From an uncultured Clostridia bacterium (GTDB taxonomy: Bacteria; Bacillota; Clostridia; TANB77; CAG-508), in contig CAPNDH010000009.1 in NCBI GenBank assembly GCA_948664205.1, positions 1 through 33,507 of the forward strand: DNA of 33,507 bases, read 5' to 3'. Within the stretch, counting starts at the first letter, position 1. Each line of letters begins with the position of its first letter. Below the pieces are notes generated by a model, which searched no databases, had not been told where the DNA came from, and worked only from the letters and a program-made list of their open reading frames with translations. Made by a program: the position numbers and the translations under genes. This document shows, piece by piece, positions 1 through 8,728 of the stretch.

Positions 1-1
1 T

Positions 2-358
2 TCCGTAAAGATAAATAATTTTCAAATAAATTTTTATAAAACTCTTTCAAAATTTAAAAAGTATGATACAATAGAAGAAAATAAAAAAATAAAACTATTT
101 TCTGATTTCTATTTGCCTATTGAAATATTAAAGAAAACGAATTATGAGTATGTAGAAGAAAATCTACAATATACTATTGATGAAGCAAAAGAAATAGGAA
201 TAAAAAAAGCCCAAGAAGCTTTAGATAATCAGGTACAAAATAAGGAAAACATTGTTAATACTTATATAAACTATAATGAGCAAGAGGAGTTTATAGAAGT
301 AGAAGTAACATATGAAGTATTAGAAGAAATTGGGACAAAAGAAAAAATAGTGTTTTGA
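2..358 (+). CDS. yqfD: Sporulation protein YqfD, C-terminal part (5' end outside window)
   Basis: The open frame runs in from the left edge and stops at 358, so only about 118 C-terminal residues are present. The residues visible include LFSDFYLPIEI and a tail with EVTYEVLEEIG, the usual end of the YqfD family: a membrane protein of the sporulating Bacillota with a long extracytoplasmic domain. The ATG at 113 is internal; the frame is open and similar in composition upstream of it. YqfD normally precedes phoH, yqfF and ybeY; here an unrelated gene starts 13 bases after the stop and ybeY follows that, which supports the assignment. Identification rests on the C-terminal pattern and the gene order. 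Confidence 0.75.
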   Translation, partial: SVKINNFQINFYKTLSKFKKYDTIEENKKIKLFSDFYLPIEILKKTNYEYVEENLQYTIDEAKEIGIKKAQEALDNQVQNKENIVNTYINYNEQEEFIEVEVTYEVLEEIGTKEKIVF

Positions 359-371
359 AAGGATTGATATC

Positions 372-1577
372 ATGGAAGAAAGAAGCCTAAGAGTCTATGC
401 AGATAAAACATTTTTTACAAGATTAACAAATACTTTAACAAAAATGATGATTCCTACAAAAATTGGAATAAATAGTATGATTATTACTATGAAAAGAAAT
501 AACGTACTAAAATGTTATGATGCATTTAAACAAGCAGAAAAAGAAGAAAATACAAACAAAAAAGAAATATTAGAAAAAAAATATGAAGAAGCATACAGTT
601 TATACTTAGAGGCAATTGATAAGAATATAATGGACTCAATATACAAAAAAGTAAAAAGTGGCTCTGCTTCAGAATTCGAAAAAGATGCTTTATCAAAATA
701 TTATAATCTAATAAAAATAAAAGAAACTGAATATTTAGAATATAAGTATAGAAAACAAAAGTATTTGTTAGAGCTAGACTATCAAGCACTATTAGAATCA
801 AATAAAACAAAATTAATAGAAAAATATAAAAGTTTTTATATAGCAAAAGTGGATAGCTTATATAAAGGGCTATTAAAACACTTTTCTATAAAACTTGCTG
901 ACAATTCATCTTCTCAAAGTAAAGATATTATATATGAAAAAATATTTGAACTATTAGAAGAATATATTGTAGATATTTTACCAATAAAACTAGAAATTAG
1001 TGGAAACGAAACTTATAAAGAAGTAATAGAAGAATATAGCAGATATGAAAATTATACTGTTGGTAAGTTAGATCAAAATGAAAGAATAGAAAAGAGAATG
1101 ATTTTAATATCATTAAGTAGAAAATTATTTACACATAGTTTGCCATTAGTTGTAGCAGAACAGTGCTATATAAAACTATTAAAGGATGCTAGAACACTAA
1201 TAATAGATACAAAAATAGCAAAGAAAAGAGAAAAGGCATATACATTATTAATAAAGCTAATAGAAGAATATAATTTGAAATTACTTTCTACAAAAGTATA
1301 TTGGGACAAGCCAGAAAAAAGAGAAGAATATAAGGCATTTTGGAACAGGTATAAGGAAATTAAGAACATTGAAAATAAAGAAGAAAACATGAAAGAAAAA
1401 GAGATATTATTTATAAAAAGCGACTTAAAAGAAGTATATAAAAATGAAACAAGATATTATAGAATAATAGAATTTTACAAAAATAAATTAGTTTCATTAG
1501 GAGCAATGAAACAGCTTAAAAATAAATGTATATCAAAAGGTAGCTATGTAGGAAGGAATGTTTTATGCAAGAGTTAG
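372..1577 (+). CDS. Unrecognised 401-aa Lys/Glu-rich, largely helical protein
   Basis: I do not recognise this family. The protein is cytoplasmic by appearance: no signal peptide and no membrane segment, very rich in Lys, Glu, Ile and Tyr. Residues about 50-165 have long charged helical stretches that look like coiled coil, and the C-terminal third (about 330-385) is again strongly charged. The ATG at 372 lies 13 bases after the yqfD stop and is preceded by GAAAGGA. The 3' end overlaps the ybeY start by 13 bases (1565-1577), so yqfD, this gene and ybeY very likely form one transcript. In Bacillus-type genomes this slot holds phoH and yqfF (PgpH); neither matches this sequence, which has no P-loop and no HD motif that I can see. 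Confidence 0.7.
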   Translation: MEERSLRVYADKTFFTRLTNTLTKMMIPTKIGINSMIITMKRNNVLKCYDAFKQAEKEENTNKKEILEKKYEEAYSLYLEAIDKNIMDSIYKKVKSGSASEFEKDALSKYYNLIKIKETEYLEYKYRKQKYLLELDYQALLESNKTKLIEKYKSFYIAKVDSLYKGLLKHFSIKLADNSSSQSKDIIYEKIFELLEEYIVDILPIKLEISGNETYKEVIEEYSRYENYTVGKLDQNERIEKRMILISLSRKLFTHSLPLVVAEQCYIKLLKDARTLIIDTKIAKKREKAYTLLIKLIEEYNLKLLSTKVYWDKPEKREEYKAFWNRYKEIKNIENKEENMKEKEILFIKSDLKEVYKNETRYYRIIEFYKNKLVSLGAMKQLKNKCISKGSYVGRNVLCKS

Positions 1578-2047
1578 TAGAAATTAATTGGGACTCTATA
1601 CAAGAAAATAAAGAATATGAAGATAAGATAGTACAAGTACTAAATAAATGCTTTGAAGAAGAAGATTTAAAAGATCTAAATTTATACATAAGTGTAACTT
1701 TAACTTCTCCAAGTGTAATAAAAAAATTAAACAATGAATATAGAAATATAGATAAAGAAACAGACGTACTTTCTTTTCCGATTTTTGAAAAAAAAGAAAT
1801 AGATGAAATTGTTAAAAATAAAGAAAAACAAATAGTAAAAGAAACTATAGGAGATGTAATAATTTCAGTTAAGAGGGTTGAAGAGCAAGCAGTAGAATAT
1901 GGACATAGCTTTGAAAGAGAACTATCATACATGTTAGTTCATGGTTTTTACCACTTAATGGGGTATGACCATATAAAAGAAGAAGATAAAAACAAAATGC
2001 GCCCAAAAGAAGAAAAAATATTAAATGAATTAAAAATATCAAGATAA
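1565..2047 (+). CDS. ybeY: Endoribonuclease YbeY (rRNA maturation factor)
   Basis: 160-aa protein, the normal length for YbeY, a metal-dependent endoribonuclease used in 16S rRNA 3' end maturation and ribosome quality control. The signature HGFYHLMGYDH is present (H126, H130, H136 as the metal ligands), followed by the usual M...E..IL tail. The upstream segment NEYRNIDKETDVLSFP is the conserved core strand region. The start is the ATG at 1565, behind GGAAGGA, and overlaps the previous gene by 13 bases, indicating translational coupling. A Phe-Tyr pair stands between the first two histidines, where Leu is more common; the ligands are intact, so it should be active. Confidence 0.95.
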   Translation: MQELVEINWDSIQENKEYEDKIVQVLNKCFEEEDLKDLNLYISVTLTSPSVIKKLNNEYRNIDKETDVLSFPIFEKKEIDEIVKNKEKQIVKETIGDVIISVKRVEEQAVEYGHSFERELSYMLVHGFYHLMGYDHIKEEDKNKMRPKEEKILNELKISR

Positions 2048-2072
2048 AAAAGTAGTAATATAAAAATTAATC

Positions 2073-2141
2073 GTAGGGGCTTATATCTAAAAGGAATACA
2101 TATAAGAAATACCGAATTACGCCCTTGCTTCGAAGAATTAC
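2073..2141 (+). repeat. Palindromic GTAGGGGC-type repeat, intergenic copy 1
   Basis: Begins GTAGGGGCTTATATCTAAAA and closes AATACCGAATTACGCCC, so the arms pair imperfectly as a hairpin. It ends in the tail CTTCGAAGAATTAC that recurs in several other copies in this window (18310, 22823, 28293). It fills most of the gap between ybeY and the DUF3048 gene. Orientation is given by the GTAGGGGC end. Confidence 0.75.
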
Positions 2142-2193
2142 TTTAATAAAGAAAAAATATTAAAGTCAAATAAAAAAGGAAAGGAAATAAAAA

Positions 2194-3270
2194 ATGAAAA
2201 AATTTTTAGTAGCAATATTAGTAATAGTAGTAATAATAGCAGCTGTGTTATTTGCAATGAAAGTTGTAAATAATAACAATAATACACAAACAACAGGTTT
2301 AGGACAAGAAAGTAAGAATGAAAAAGCGCCTATAAAAAAATTACAAGTAATAGATGAAGATTCAAAATCAAGACCATATGCAGTTATGATAAACAATCAT
2401 CATGATGCATGGCCACAATGTGGACTTCAAGATGCATACTTAGTATATGAAATAATAGCAGAAGGTAATATAACAAGAATGATGGCACTTTTTAAAGATA
2501 AAGACACAGCAAAAATAGGGTCAATTAGAAGTTCAAGACCATATTACATAGATTATGCAGAGGAAAATGATGCAATATATATACACTGGGGTGGAAGTCC
2601 ACAAGCATATACAAGGTTAAGAAAAGTAGATTCAATAGATGGAATGGCATTAGAAGGAAGCGTATTTTTTAGAGACAAAACTCTAAAAAGAAACACTGAA
2701 CATACAGGATTTACAAGTATGAAAAACGTAAAAGAATATGCACAAAAAAAAGGTTATACAAGAGATACTAATAAGGACTTACTTTTAAACTATTCAGTAG
2801 ATGAAATCGATGTATCTAATTTATCAGAAGCACAAAGTGCAATAAAAGTTGATATAAAATATTCAGGATATCATACAACAAGTTATGAATATGATGAAGA
2901 AAATAAAGTTTATAAAAGAAGTATGAGTGGACAAGCAAATGTAGACTTAGTTACAGGAAAACAATATACAGCTAAAAACATAATAGTATATAGTGTATCA
3001 AACAATACTATAAATGATGGAAGCGGTAAAGGAAGACAAGAATTAAACAATATAGGAAGTGGAAATGGTTATTACATAACAGATGGCCATGCTGTTCCAA
3101 TTACATGGGAAAAAACTTCGCAAAGCGGACAAACAGTTTATAAATATACAGACGGAAAAGAAATAACTGTAAACGACGGAAATACTTTCATACAAATATA
3201 CCCAAAAACAGGCAAATTAACTATTACACCAAAAGCAGAAGAAAATTTAACACAAAATACAATTGATTAA
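2194..3270 (+). CDS. DUF3048 (YerB-like) membrane-anchored protein
   Basis: 358 aa. Residues 4-24 form one N-terminal hydrophobic segment followed by an Asn-rich linker (NNNNN) and an extracytoplasmic domain. There is no lipobox cysteine, so it looks like a signal anchor, unlike YerB, which is a lipoprotein. The motifs SRPYAVMINNHHDAWPQCGL, ITRMMALF, IGSIRSSRPYY and YIHWGGSPQA are characteristic of DUF3048. The molecular role of the family is not established; an envelope function is inferred. Start at 2194 is preceded by GGAAAGGAAA. A strong terminator follows directly, so the transcript ends here. Confidence 0.85.
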   Translation: MKKFLVAILVIVVIIAAVLFAMKVVNNNNNTQTTGLGQESKNEKAPIKKLQVIDEDSKSRPYAVMINNHHDAWPQCGLQDAYLVYEIIAEGNITRMMALFKDKDTAKIGSIRSSRPYYIDYAEENDAIYIHWGGSPQAYTRLRKVDSIDGMALEGSVFFRDKTLKRNTEHTGFTSMKNVKEYAQKKGYTRDTNKDLLLNYSVDEIDVSNLSEAQSAIKVDIKYSGYHTTSYEYDEENKVYKRSMSGQANVDLVTGKQYTAKNIIVYSVSNNTINDGSGKGRQELNNIGSGNGYYITDGHAVPITWEKTSQSGQTVYKYTDGKEITVNDGNTFIQIYPKTGKLTITPKAEENLTQNTID

Positions 3271-3283
3271 TAAAAAGCTAGGT

Positions 3284-3309
3284 AAAGGCGACTAAAAAGT
3301 CGCCTTTTT
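3284..3309 (+). terminator. Rho-independent terminator after the DUF3048 gene
   Basis: Perfect 10-bp stem AAAGGCGACT / AGTCGCCTTT around an AAAA loop, running into a T-run. It lies 13 bases after the stop codon. Confidence 0.9.
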
Positions 3310-3336
3310 GTTGCTATATAAAATTATATAAATTTA

Positions 3337-3365
3337 TTGACTAAAAAATTACTTATTGGTAAAAT
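3337..3365 (+). promoter_or_regulatory. Sigma-A-type promoter of glycine-rich gene 1
   Basis: TTGACT at 3337-3342, 17-base spacer, TAAAAT at 3360-3365. The same boxes with a near-identical spacer stand before the paralogous gene at 5408-5436, so the promoter was duplicated with the gene. Confidence 0.75.
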
Positions 3366-3420
3366 ACTAATATAAATAACAAAAGTGAAACATAAATCCA
3401 ATAAAAGGAGATTTAAATTT

Positions 3421-5238
3421 ATGAAAAATAAAAAGAAAATAACTTTAATAGCATTAATATTATTATTTATTTTAGCAATAATATTATTAGTTTTAAACCA
3501 AACAGGAGTAATAAATAGAATTATAGAAAATATCAATAAAGAAGAAATAAAAAAAGAAATAAGCTATGAAGTATATAAACATGTAAACGGAAAAACAGCA
3601 ATGTTAGTAGTAGCAGAAGATACAGAAAATGGAATAGAAAAAATAATATATCCAAATAATGAAATGGAGTTATATTGCAATGGAAAAACAAAAGTAGCAT
3701 TTGACTATAATACAGATATAACAGGAAAAGAAAGTCTAACATTCAAAGCAATAAATATGCTAGGAGAAGAAATAGAAAAAACAATACAAATAAATGACCA
3801 ATTCTATTTAGATATGATAGACCATAATCTAACAAAGGAAACAGAAACCCAAAAATGCTTAACAGTAAATTATAAAGAAGGAAGTGCAACGAAGCAATAT
3901 AAAATAGGAGAAGGAGAAACTTGGACAAACTATACAAACGCAATAAGATTAGATGATTATCAAATATTAGAAACATTAGAAAATGAAAACAAGACTCCTA
4001 AAGTTTATCTAAAACAAGTAGATAATATAGGAAATGAAATAATAGTAGAATCAAAATTAAATTATACAGTACCTAATACTGTAACATATAAACAAGAAGA
4101 TACAGTAATAGAAGGAGAAAGTATAATAGCGTGTGTAGAAGATAATGAGCTACAAACAGGAAATTATATATTTAGAATAACAGGAACAACAAATGGGGAA
4201 ATGACAGAAACAATAGAATATCCAGTAGAGTTATACAATTATAATGAAGATGCAAACTATAAAGCAACAAATGAAATAGTGATAAATAACACAAAATATA
4301 CAGGAATAGGAAAAACAAATTCAGAAAAAAGAATGTTAATACTAAAATATAATAAGAATTTAAGTATAGAGGACAAAGCAATAATAACACCAACAGGAAC
4401 AAGCGAGGAGATTAATGGAGCAACACACTTATGTACAAAAAAAGGAATGTTCATATATTGTGCAGAAACACTAACAAATAATGGTAAAGTAACAATGACA
4501 GCAAGAGGAACAGTAAACCAAGAAGGAGAAAATGTATACCTATATAAAAATGAAGACAACACTTATGAATATGTACCAGCAATAGGAGCGACAGGAGCAA
4601 CAGGTGTAACAGTAAGTGATGATAGAAAAACATATATTGGAAAAAATGGAGAAGATGGTTTAAATAGGACAACAGGAGGTGGCGCTTCAGGAGGAGCTTG
4701 GGATTACACATCAGGTAATGGATCAGATGGAACAGCTTATTCTGGCGGAACTGGTGGTGGCGGAGCTTCTAGACATTGGTATGGTCAAAAAGGAGGATAT
4801 GCAGGAAATCCTAATGGAGGTCAAGGTCGGTAATTCAAGTGCCTATAATATGGGTGGTCGAACATATGCAGGAGGAGGGGCACGGTAACCCTGGTGGTTT
4901 TGGAAGCGGGAATAGTAATGATGGAGATTGGGGACGCAATCGGATCAAATGGAACTGGAGGTTTAATGATAATATTTGCATCAGAATTTACAAACTCTGG
5001 AATTGTAGAAAGTAATGGGTCAGATGGAGGAACTGGAAGTAAGGCAGGAGGAGGTGGCTCTGGTGCTGGTAGTATAAATATATTTTATAAAGAGCTAATA
5101 AAAGAAGGAACAGTAATAGCAAATGGAGGAAAAAGAGGAGCGAACAACAGTAGTTTTACAAGACGTGCCGAAGGAGGAGCTGGTGGCGCAGGCTCAATCA
5201 CAATAACAAGCATGCCTCATAGGACATGGCAAGAATAG
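3421..5238 (+). CDS. Glycine-rich surface protein 1, interrupted by three +1 frameshifts
   Basis: Residues 7-28 are a hydrophobic signal anchor, then an extracytoplasmic beta-type domain (to about residue 390) and a Gly/Ser/Ala-rich C-terminal region ending TWQE. The ATG at 3421, behind AAGGAG, is preferred to 3385 because it aligns with the start of the paralogue at 5486. The first frame stops at 4833, but the paralogous sequence continues in frame 2 (from 4829), frame 3 (from 4884) and frame 1 (to 5238). Deleting C4828, C4883 and one of C4935/C4941 restores a 604-aa protein, against 607 aa in the paralogue. The function is unknown; glycine-rich C-termini of this kind occur in surface and adhesin-like proteins. 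It may be a pseudogene, a silent cassette or an intact gene with sequence errors. Confidence 0.8.
3535..4068 (+). repeat. 534-bp block identical to 5609-6142
   Basis: By eye the DNA is identical to 5609-6142 (offset 2074), including all synonymous positions, with divergence starting abruptly at 4069. A second shared block, 4222-4589 against 6320-6687 (offset 2098), has two differences that I can see. This indicates very recent duplication or gene conversion between the two glycine-rich genes. Confidence 0.9.
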
Positions 5239-5281
5239 TAAATAATATAACATTTAATTAAAAACGATTATTTTTTATATC

Positions 5282-5328
5282 AGACTGTTGATAAAGTATA
5301 TAAAAATATTTTACTCATCAGTCTTTTT
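5282..5328 (+). terminator. Probable terminator between the two glycine-rich genes
   Basis: AGACTG at 5282 pairs with CAGTCT at 5319, with further weak A-T pairing inside, followed by a TTTTTCTTT run. The remainder of the 247-bp gap holds only AT-rich sequence and the next promoter. Confidence 0.6.
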
Positions 5329-5407
5329 CTTTATATTTTCCATAATATAATGTAAATATATTTTTGTAATGTTCTTTTTGTAATTCCCATAAAATTATGA
5401 AAAACAA

Positions 5408-5436
5408 TTGACTAAAAAATGACATATTGATAAAAT
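5408..5436 (+). promoter_or_regulatory. Sigma-A-type promoter of glycine-rich gene 2
   Basis: TTGACT at 5408-5413, 17-base spacer, TAAAAT at 5431-5436; the same design as 3337-3365. The gene therefore has its own transcript. Confidence 0.75.
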
Positions 5437-5485
5437 AATAATAAATTAATAGTATATAAACATAAACTAAGGAGAAAATATAGTT

Positions 5486-7309
5486 ATGAAAAATAAGAAT
5501 AAAAAGAAAATATTTTTAATAATGCTAATAATTTTATTATTTATAATATCAATAGCATTACTAATTTTAAGTCAAACAGGGACAATAAATAGAATTATTA
5601 ATAATATAAATAAAGAAGAAATAAAAAAAGAAATAAGCTATGAAGTATATAAACATGTAAACGGAAAAACAGCAATGTTAGTAGTAGCAGAAGATACAGA
5701 AAATGGAATAGAAAAAATAATATATCCAAATAATGAAATGGAGTTATATTGCAATGGAAAAACAAAAGTAGCATTTGACTATAATACAGATATAACAGGA
5801 AAAGAAAGTCTAACATTCAAAGCAATAAATATGCTAGGAGAAGAAATAGAAAAAACAATACAAATAAATGACCAATTCTATTTAGATATGATAGACCATA
5901 ATCTAACAAAGGAAACAGAAACCCAAAAATGCTTAACAGTAAATTATAAAGAAGGAAGTGCAACGAAGCAATATAAAATAGGAGAAGGAGAAACTTGGAC
6001 AAACTATACAAACGCAATAAGATTAGATGATTATCAAATATTAGAAACATTAGAAAATGAAAACAAGACTCCTAAAGTTTATCTAAAACAAGTAGATAAT
6101 ATAGGAAATGAAATAATAGTAGAATCAAAATTAAATTATACAATACCAGATAATATAACATATAAACAAGAAGAAACAGTAGTAGAAGGGGAAAGTATAT
6201 TAGCATGTGTAGAAGATAATGAACTACAAACAGGAAATTATATATTTAGAGTAACAGGAACAATAGAAGAACAAAATGAAGAAGGAGTAACACAAACAAA
6301 AACAGAAACAATAGATTACCCAGTAGAGTTATACAATTATAATGAAGATGCAAATTATAAAGCAACAAATGAAATAGTGATAAATAACACAAAATATACA
6401 GGAATAGGAAAAACAAATTCAGAAAAAAGAATGTTAATACTAAAATATAATAAGAATTTAAGTATAGAGGACAAAGCAATAATAACACCAACAGGAACAA
6501 GCGAGGAGATTAATGGAGCAACACACTTATGTACAAAAAAAGGAATGTTCATATATTGTGCAGAAACACTAACAAATAATGGTAAAGTAACAATGACAGC
6601 AAGAGGAACAGTAAACCAAGAAGGAGAAAATGTATACCTATATAAAAATGAAGACAACACCTATGAATATGTACCAGCAATAGGAGCAAATGGTGGATCA
6701 AGTGTAAGCCATGCTAAACCAGGAATAAATGGACAATCAGGAACTTCTAGAAAAACAGGAGGAGGTGGTTCTGGGGCTGGTGGATATTGTGGAACAGCAG
6801 GAGCAGGAGGAAATGGAACTTCATATTCTGGTGGAGCTGGAGGCGGAGGAGCAGCAGGAAATGCATCAAATCAATGGGGAACTGGAACAGCAGGAAGTTC
6901 AATAGGTGGCCCAGGTGGAAATGCGGGACTTGGTGGATCTTTTAGCCGTTCAGCAGGAGGAGGAGCAGGAAATCCAGGAGGTATAAACAAGTCAATATCG
7001 CAGAATTACATGGTTGATGCAGAAAATGGAACAGGAGGACTCTTAATAATATATACTAATATTATAAATAATAACAAAACTATTTCATCAAAAGGAAGCA
7101 ATGGAGGATTTGGAAGTGATGCACCAGGAGGTGGATCAGGAGCAGGAAGCATAAATATATTTTATAAAACATCAATAGAAAGAGGGACTATAACAGCTAA
7201 TGGCGGAAGTAAAGGAAGTGCACCACATTATACTTCTTATCAAGCAGCCAATGGTGGCGCAGGCTCAATCACAATAACAAACATAATTCCTATGACATGG
7301 CAAGAATAG
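5486..7309 (+). CDS. Glycine-rich surface protein 2 (intact paralogue)
   Basis: 607 aa. Residues about 8-28 are an uncleaved hydrophobic signal anchor, followed by an extracytoplasmic region to about residue 400 and a Gly-rich C-terminus (runs such as GGGGSGAGG and SGGAGGGGAAG). Near the end come GTGGLLIIYTN and GSGAGSINIFY, each shared with the damaged copy upstream. Compared with copy 1 it has a 13-residue insertion around residues 257-269 (EEQNEEGVTQTKT) and a different Gly-rich tail, so the genes vary mainly in the middle and at the C-terminus. The start has AAGGAGAAAATA upstream. A terminator follows. The role is not known; surface location is inferred from the anchor and the low-complexity tail. 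Confidence 0.85.
   Translation: MKNKNKKKIFLIMLIILLFIISIALLILSQTGTINRIINNINKEEIKKEISYEVYKHVNGKTAMLVVAEDTENGIEKIIYPNNEMELYCNGKTKVAFDYNTDITGKESLTFKAINMLGEEIEKTIQINDQFYLDMIDHNLTKETETQKCLTVNYKEGSATKQYKIGEGETWTNYTNAIRLDDYQILETLENENKTPKVYLKQVDNIGNEIIVESKLNYTIPDNITYKQEETVVEGESILACVEDNELQTGNYIFRVTGTIEEQNEEGVTQTKTETIDYPVELYNYNEDANYKATNEIVINNTKYTGIGKTNSEKRMLILKYNKNLSIEDKAIITPTGTSEEINGATHLCTKKGMFIYCAETLTNNGKVTMTARGTVNQEGENVYLYKNEDNTYEYVPAIGANGGSSVSHAKPGINGQSGTSRKTGGGGSGAGGYCGTAGAGGNGTSYSGGAGGGGAAGNASNQWGTGTAGSSIGGPGGNAGLGGSFSRSAGGGAGNPGGINKSISQNYMVDAENGTGGLLIIYTNIINNNKTISSKGSNGGFGSDAPGGGSGAGSINIFYKTSIERGTITANGGSKGSAPHYTSYQAANGGAGSITITNIIPMTWQE
5609..6142 (+). repeat. 534-bp block identical to 3535-4068
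   Basis: Second member of the identical block pair described at 3535. It covers the start of the extracytoplasmic domain. The flanking signal-anchor DNA (5486-5608) is clearly diverged from copy 1, so the identity is local, as expected for gene conversion. Confidence 0.9.
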
Positions 7310-7335
7310 TAAATAATATAAAAAATCAATCAATA

Positions 7336-7362
7336 AAAAGGAACTTTAATGTTCCTTTTTTT
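7336..7362 (+). terminator. Rho-independent terminator after glycine-rich gene 2
   Basis: Stem AAAAGGAAC / GTTCCTTTT with loop TTTAAT and a run of seven T. It separates the surface-protein genes from era. Confidence 0.9.
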
Positions 7363-7434
7363 ATTTGTATATGCTATAATGTAAGAAAATAAGAAAGAAC
7401 ATTAAATTCTACAAATTTAGCTATTTATATATAG

Positions 7435-7440
7435 TATAAT
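7435..7440 (+). promoter_or_regulatory. Possible -10 box for era
   Basis: TATAAT ends one base into the ATG at 7439. No good -35 box lies 17 bases upstream. If used, transcription would start near 7447, making 7439 unusable as a start codon and supporting 7460 as the era start. Confidence 0.4.
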
Positions 7441-7459
7441 GAAAAAACTAGGAGGGAAA

Positions 7460-8368
7460 ATGAACGAAAAATTCAAATCAGGTTTTGTTTCAATTATAGG
7501 AAGAACAAATGTAGGAAAATCAACAATAATAAATGCATTAGTAGGCGAAAAAGTAGCAGCAGTTGCAAACAAAACACAAACTACAAGAACAGCAATAAGA
7601 GGGGTAGTAAATAGAGAAAATTCACAAATAGTAATAATAGATACACCAGGTATACACAAGCCAAAAACCAAGCTAAGCGAAACAATGTTAGATACAGCAT
7701 TTAACTTCATAGGTGATGTAGATGTTATTTTATTTGTAATAGATGCAACATCAAAAGAAATAGGGCGTGGAGATTCAAAAATTTTAGAAAAGATAAAGGA
7801 ATCAAAAAGAAAAACAATATTAATAATAAATAAAATAGATATGGTAAAAAATAAAGAAGACTTGTTACACTTAATTGACTTATATCAAAAAGAATATGAG
7901 TTTACAGCAGTAATACCAGTATCAGCCACAAAAAAGGAAAATACAGAAGTAATTATAGAAGAAATAGAAAAGAACCTAAAAGAAGGACCTGCATATTATG
8001 ATATAGAGGAATATACTGACCAAACTTCAAGGCAACTAGTAGAAGAAGTAATTAGAGAAAAAGCATTAAAATTTTTAGATGATGAAGTTCCACATGGACT
8101 ATATATACAAACAGAAAAAATGAAATTTAGAAAAACAAAAGAAAAAGAAGAAATATATGATGTAGAAGCAACTATTTATTGCCTAAGAAATTCTCACAAA
8201 GGAATAATAATAGGCAAAAATGGAAATATGCTAAAAAAAATAGGAACGTATGCAAGAAAAGACTTAGAAAGTATGCTAGGAACAAAAGTAAATTTAAAAA
8301 TTTGGGTAAAAGTAAAAGAAGATTGGCTTAATAATGATTCTATTGTAAAAAAATTTAAATTACAGTAA
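7460..8368 (+). CDS. era: GTPase Era (ribosome assembly)
   Basis: Start chosen at 7460, because AGGAGG sits 5 bases upstream; the ATG at 7439 has no ribosome site and overlaps a TATAAT box. The product is 302 aa, the normal length. The GTPase domain shows GRTNVGKS (residues 14-21, G1; the usual Pro is Thr), the switch region TQTTRTAIRGV, DTPGIHKPK (G3), NKID (G4) and SATKKEN (G5). The C-terminal KH domain has GIIIGKNGNMLKKIG. Era binds the 3' end of 16S rRNA during 30S assembly, and fits with YbeY upstream. The order era-yqzL-recO is standard for Bacillota. Confidence 0.97.
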   Translation: MNEKFKSGFVSIIGRTNVGKSTIINALVGEKVAAVANKTQTTRTAIRGVVNRENSQIVIIDTPGIHKPKTKLSETMLDTAFNFIGDVDVILFVIDATSKEIGRGDSKILEKIKESKRKTILIINKIDMVKNKEDLLHLIDLYQKEYEFTAVIPVSATKKENTEVIIEEIEKNLKEGPAYYDIEEYTDQTSRQLVEEVIREKALKFLDDEVPHGLYIQTEKMKFRKTKEKEEIYDVEATIYCLRNSHKGIIIGKNGNMLKKIGTYARKDLESMLGTKVNLKIWVKVKEDWLNNDSIVKKFKLQ

Positions 8369-8379
8369 AGATAAAATTG

Positions 8380-8452
8380 TAATTGCAGGGTGCGGGCCTT
8401 GTGTCCGCCCGTTCTTCGAAGCAAGGGTATACACAAGGTCTACCCCTACAAA
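8380..8452 (-). repeat. Palindromic repeat between era and yqzL
   Basis: Read on the minus strand it begins TTGTAGGGGTAGACCTTGTG and its arm CACAAGGCCCGCACCCTGC closes the hairpin, with TTCGAAG in the middle. It belongs to the GTAGGGG family by its ends but has a different interior. Confidence 0.65.
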
Positions 8453-8539
8453 TTAAAAATGAAATAAAAATTTTGAATAAAACACAAAAAAAAAGCAAAA
8501 AATAACATTAAGAACTAACAAAAGAGAGGGTGGATTCTT

Positions 8540-8701
8540 ATGATAAAAGAAATAGCATGGAATACATTTAAAAATACAGGGAGTATAGATTCATACTTAG
8601 AATTAACAAAATTGCAAAATATAGAAAAAGAAATGAAATTAAATGGATTAACAGAAGAAGAACTAAAAACTGAAATTAAAATAAAAGAAGATTTAATATG
8701 A
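8540..8701 (+). CDS. yqzL: YqzL family small protein
   Basis: 53 aa. The N-terminus MIKEIAWNTFKNTGSIDSYL matches the YqzL pattern (aromatic W, F..TG.ID.YL), and the gene sits exactly where YqzL occurs, between era and recO. GAGAGGGTGG provides the ribosome site ahead of the ATG at 8540. YqzL has no established function. The stop is 27 bases before the recO start, so the two are probably cotranscribed. Confidence 0.8.
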   Translation: MIKEIAWNTFKNTGSIDSYLELTKLQNIEKEMKLNGLTEEELKTEIKIKEDLI

Positions 8702-8728
8702 AAAACGATTAATAATAAAAGGTGAAGA

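Noticed and set aside
3533..6660. Many long minus-strand frames rich in Leu/Phe/Tyr opposite the surface-protein genes
   Set aside because: They mirror A-rich coding DNA (Lys/Glu/Ile codons become Leu/Phe/Tyr), lack ribosome sites and have no family motifs.
7439..7459. Era start at the first ATG
   Set aside because: No ribosome site; it overlaps a TATAAT box, while AGGAGG lies properly before the ATG at 7460.
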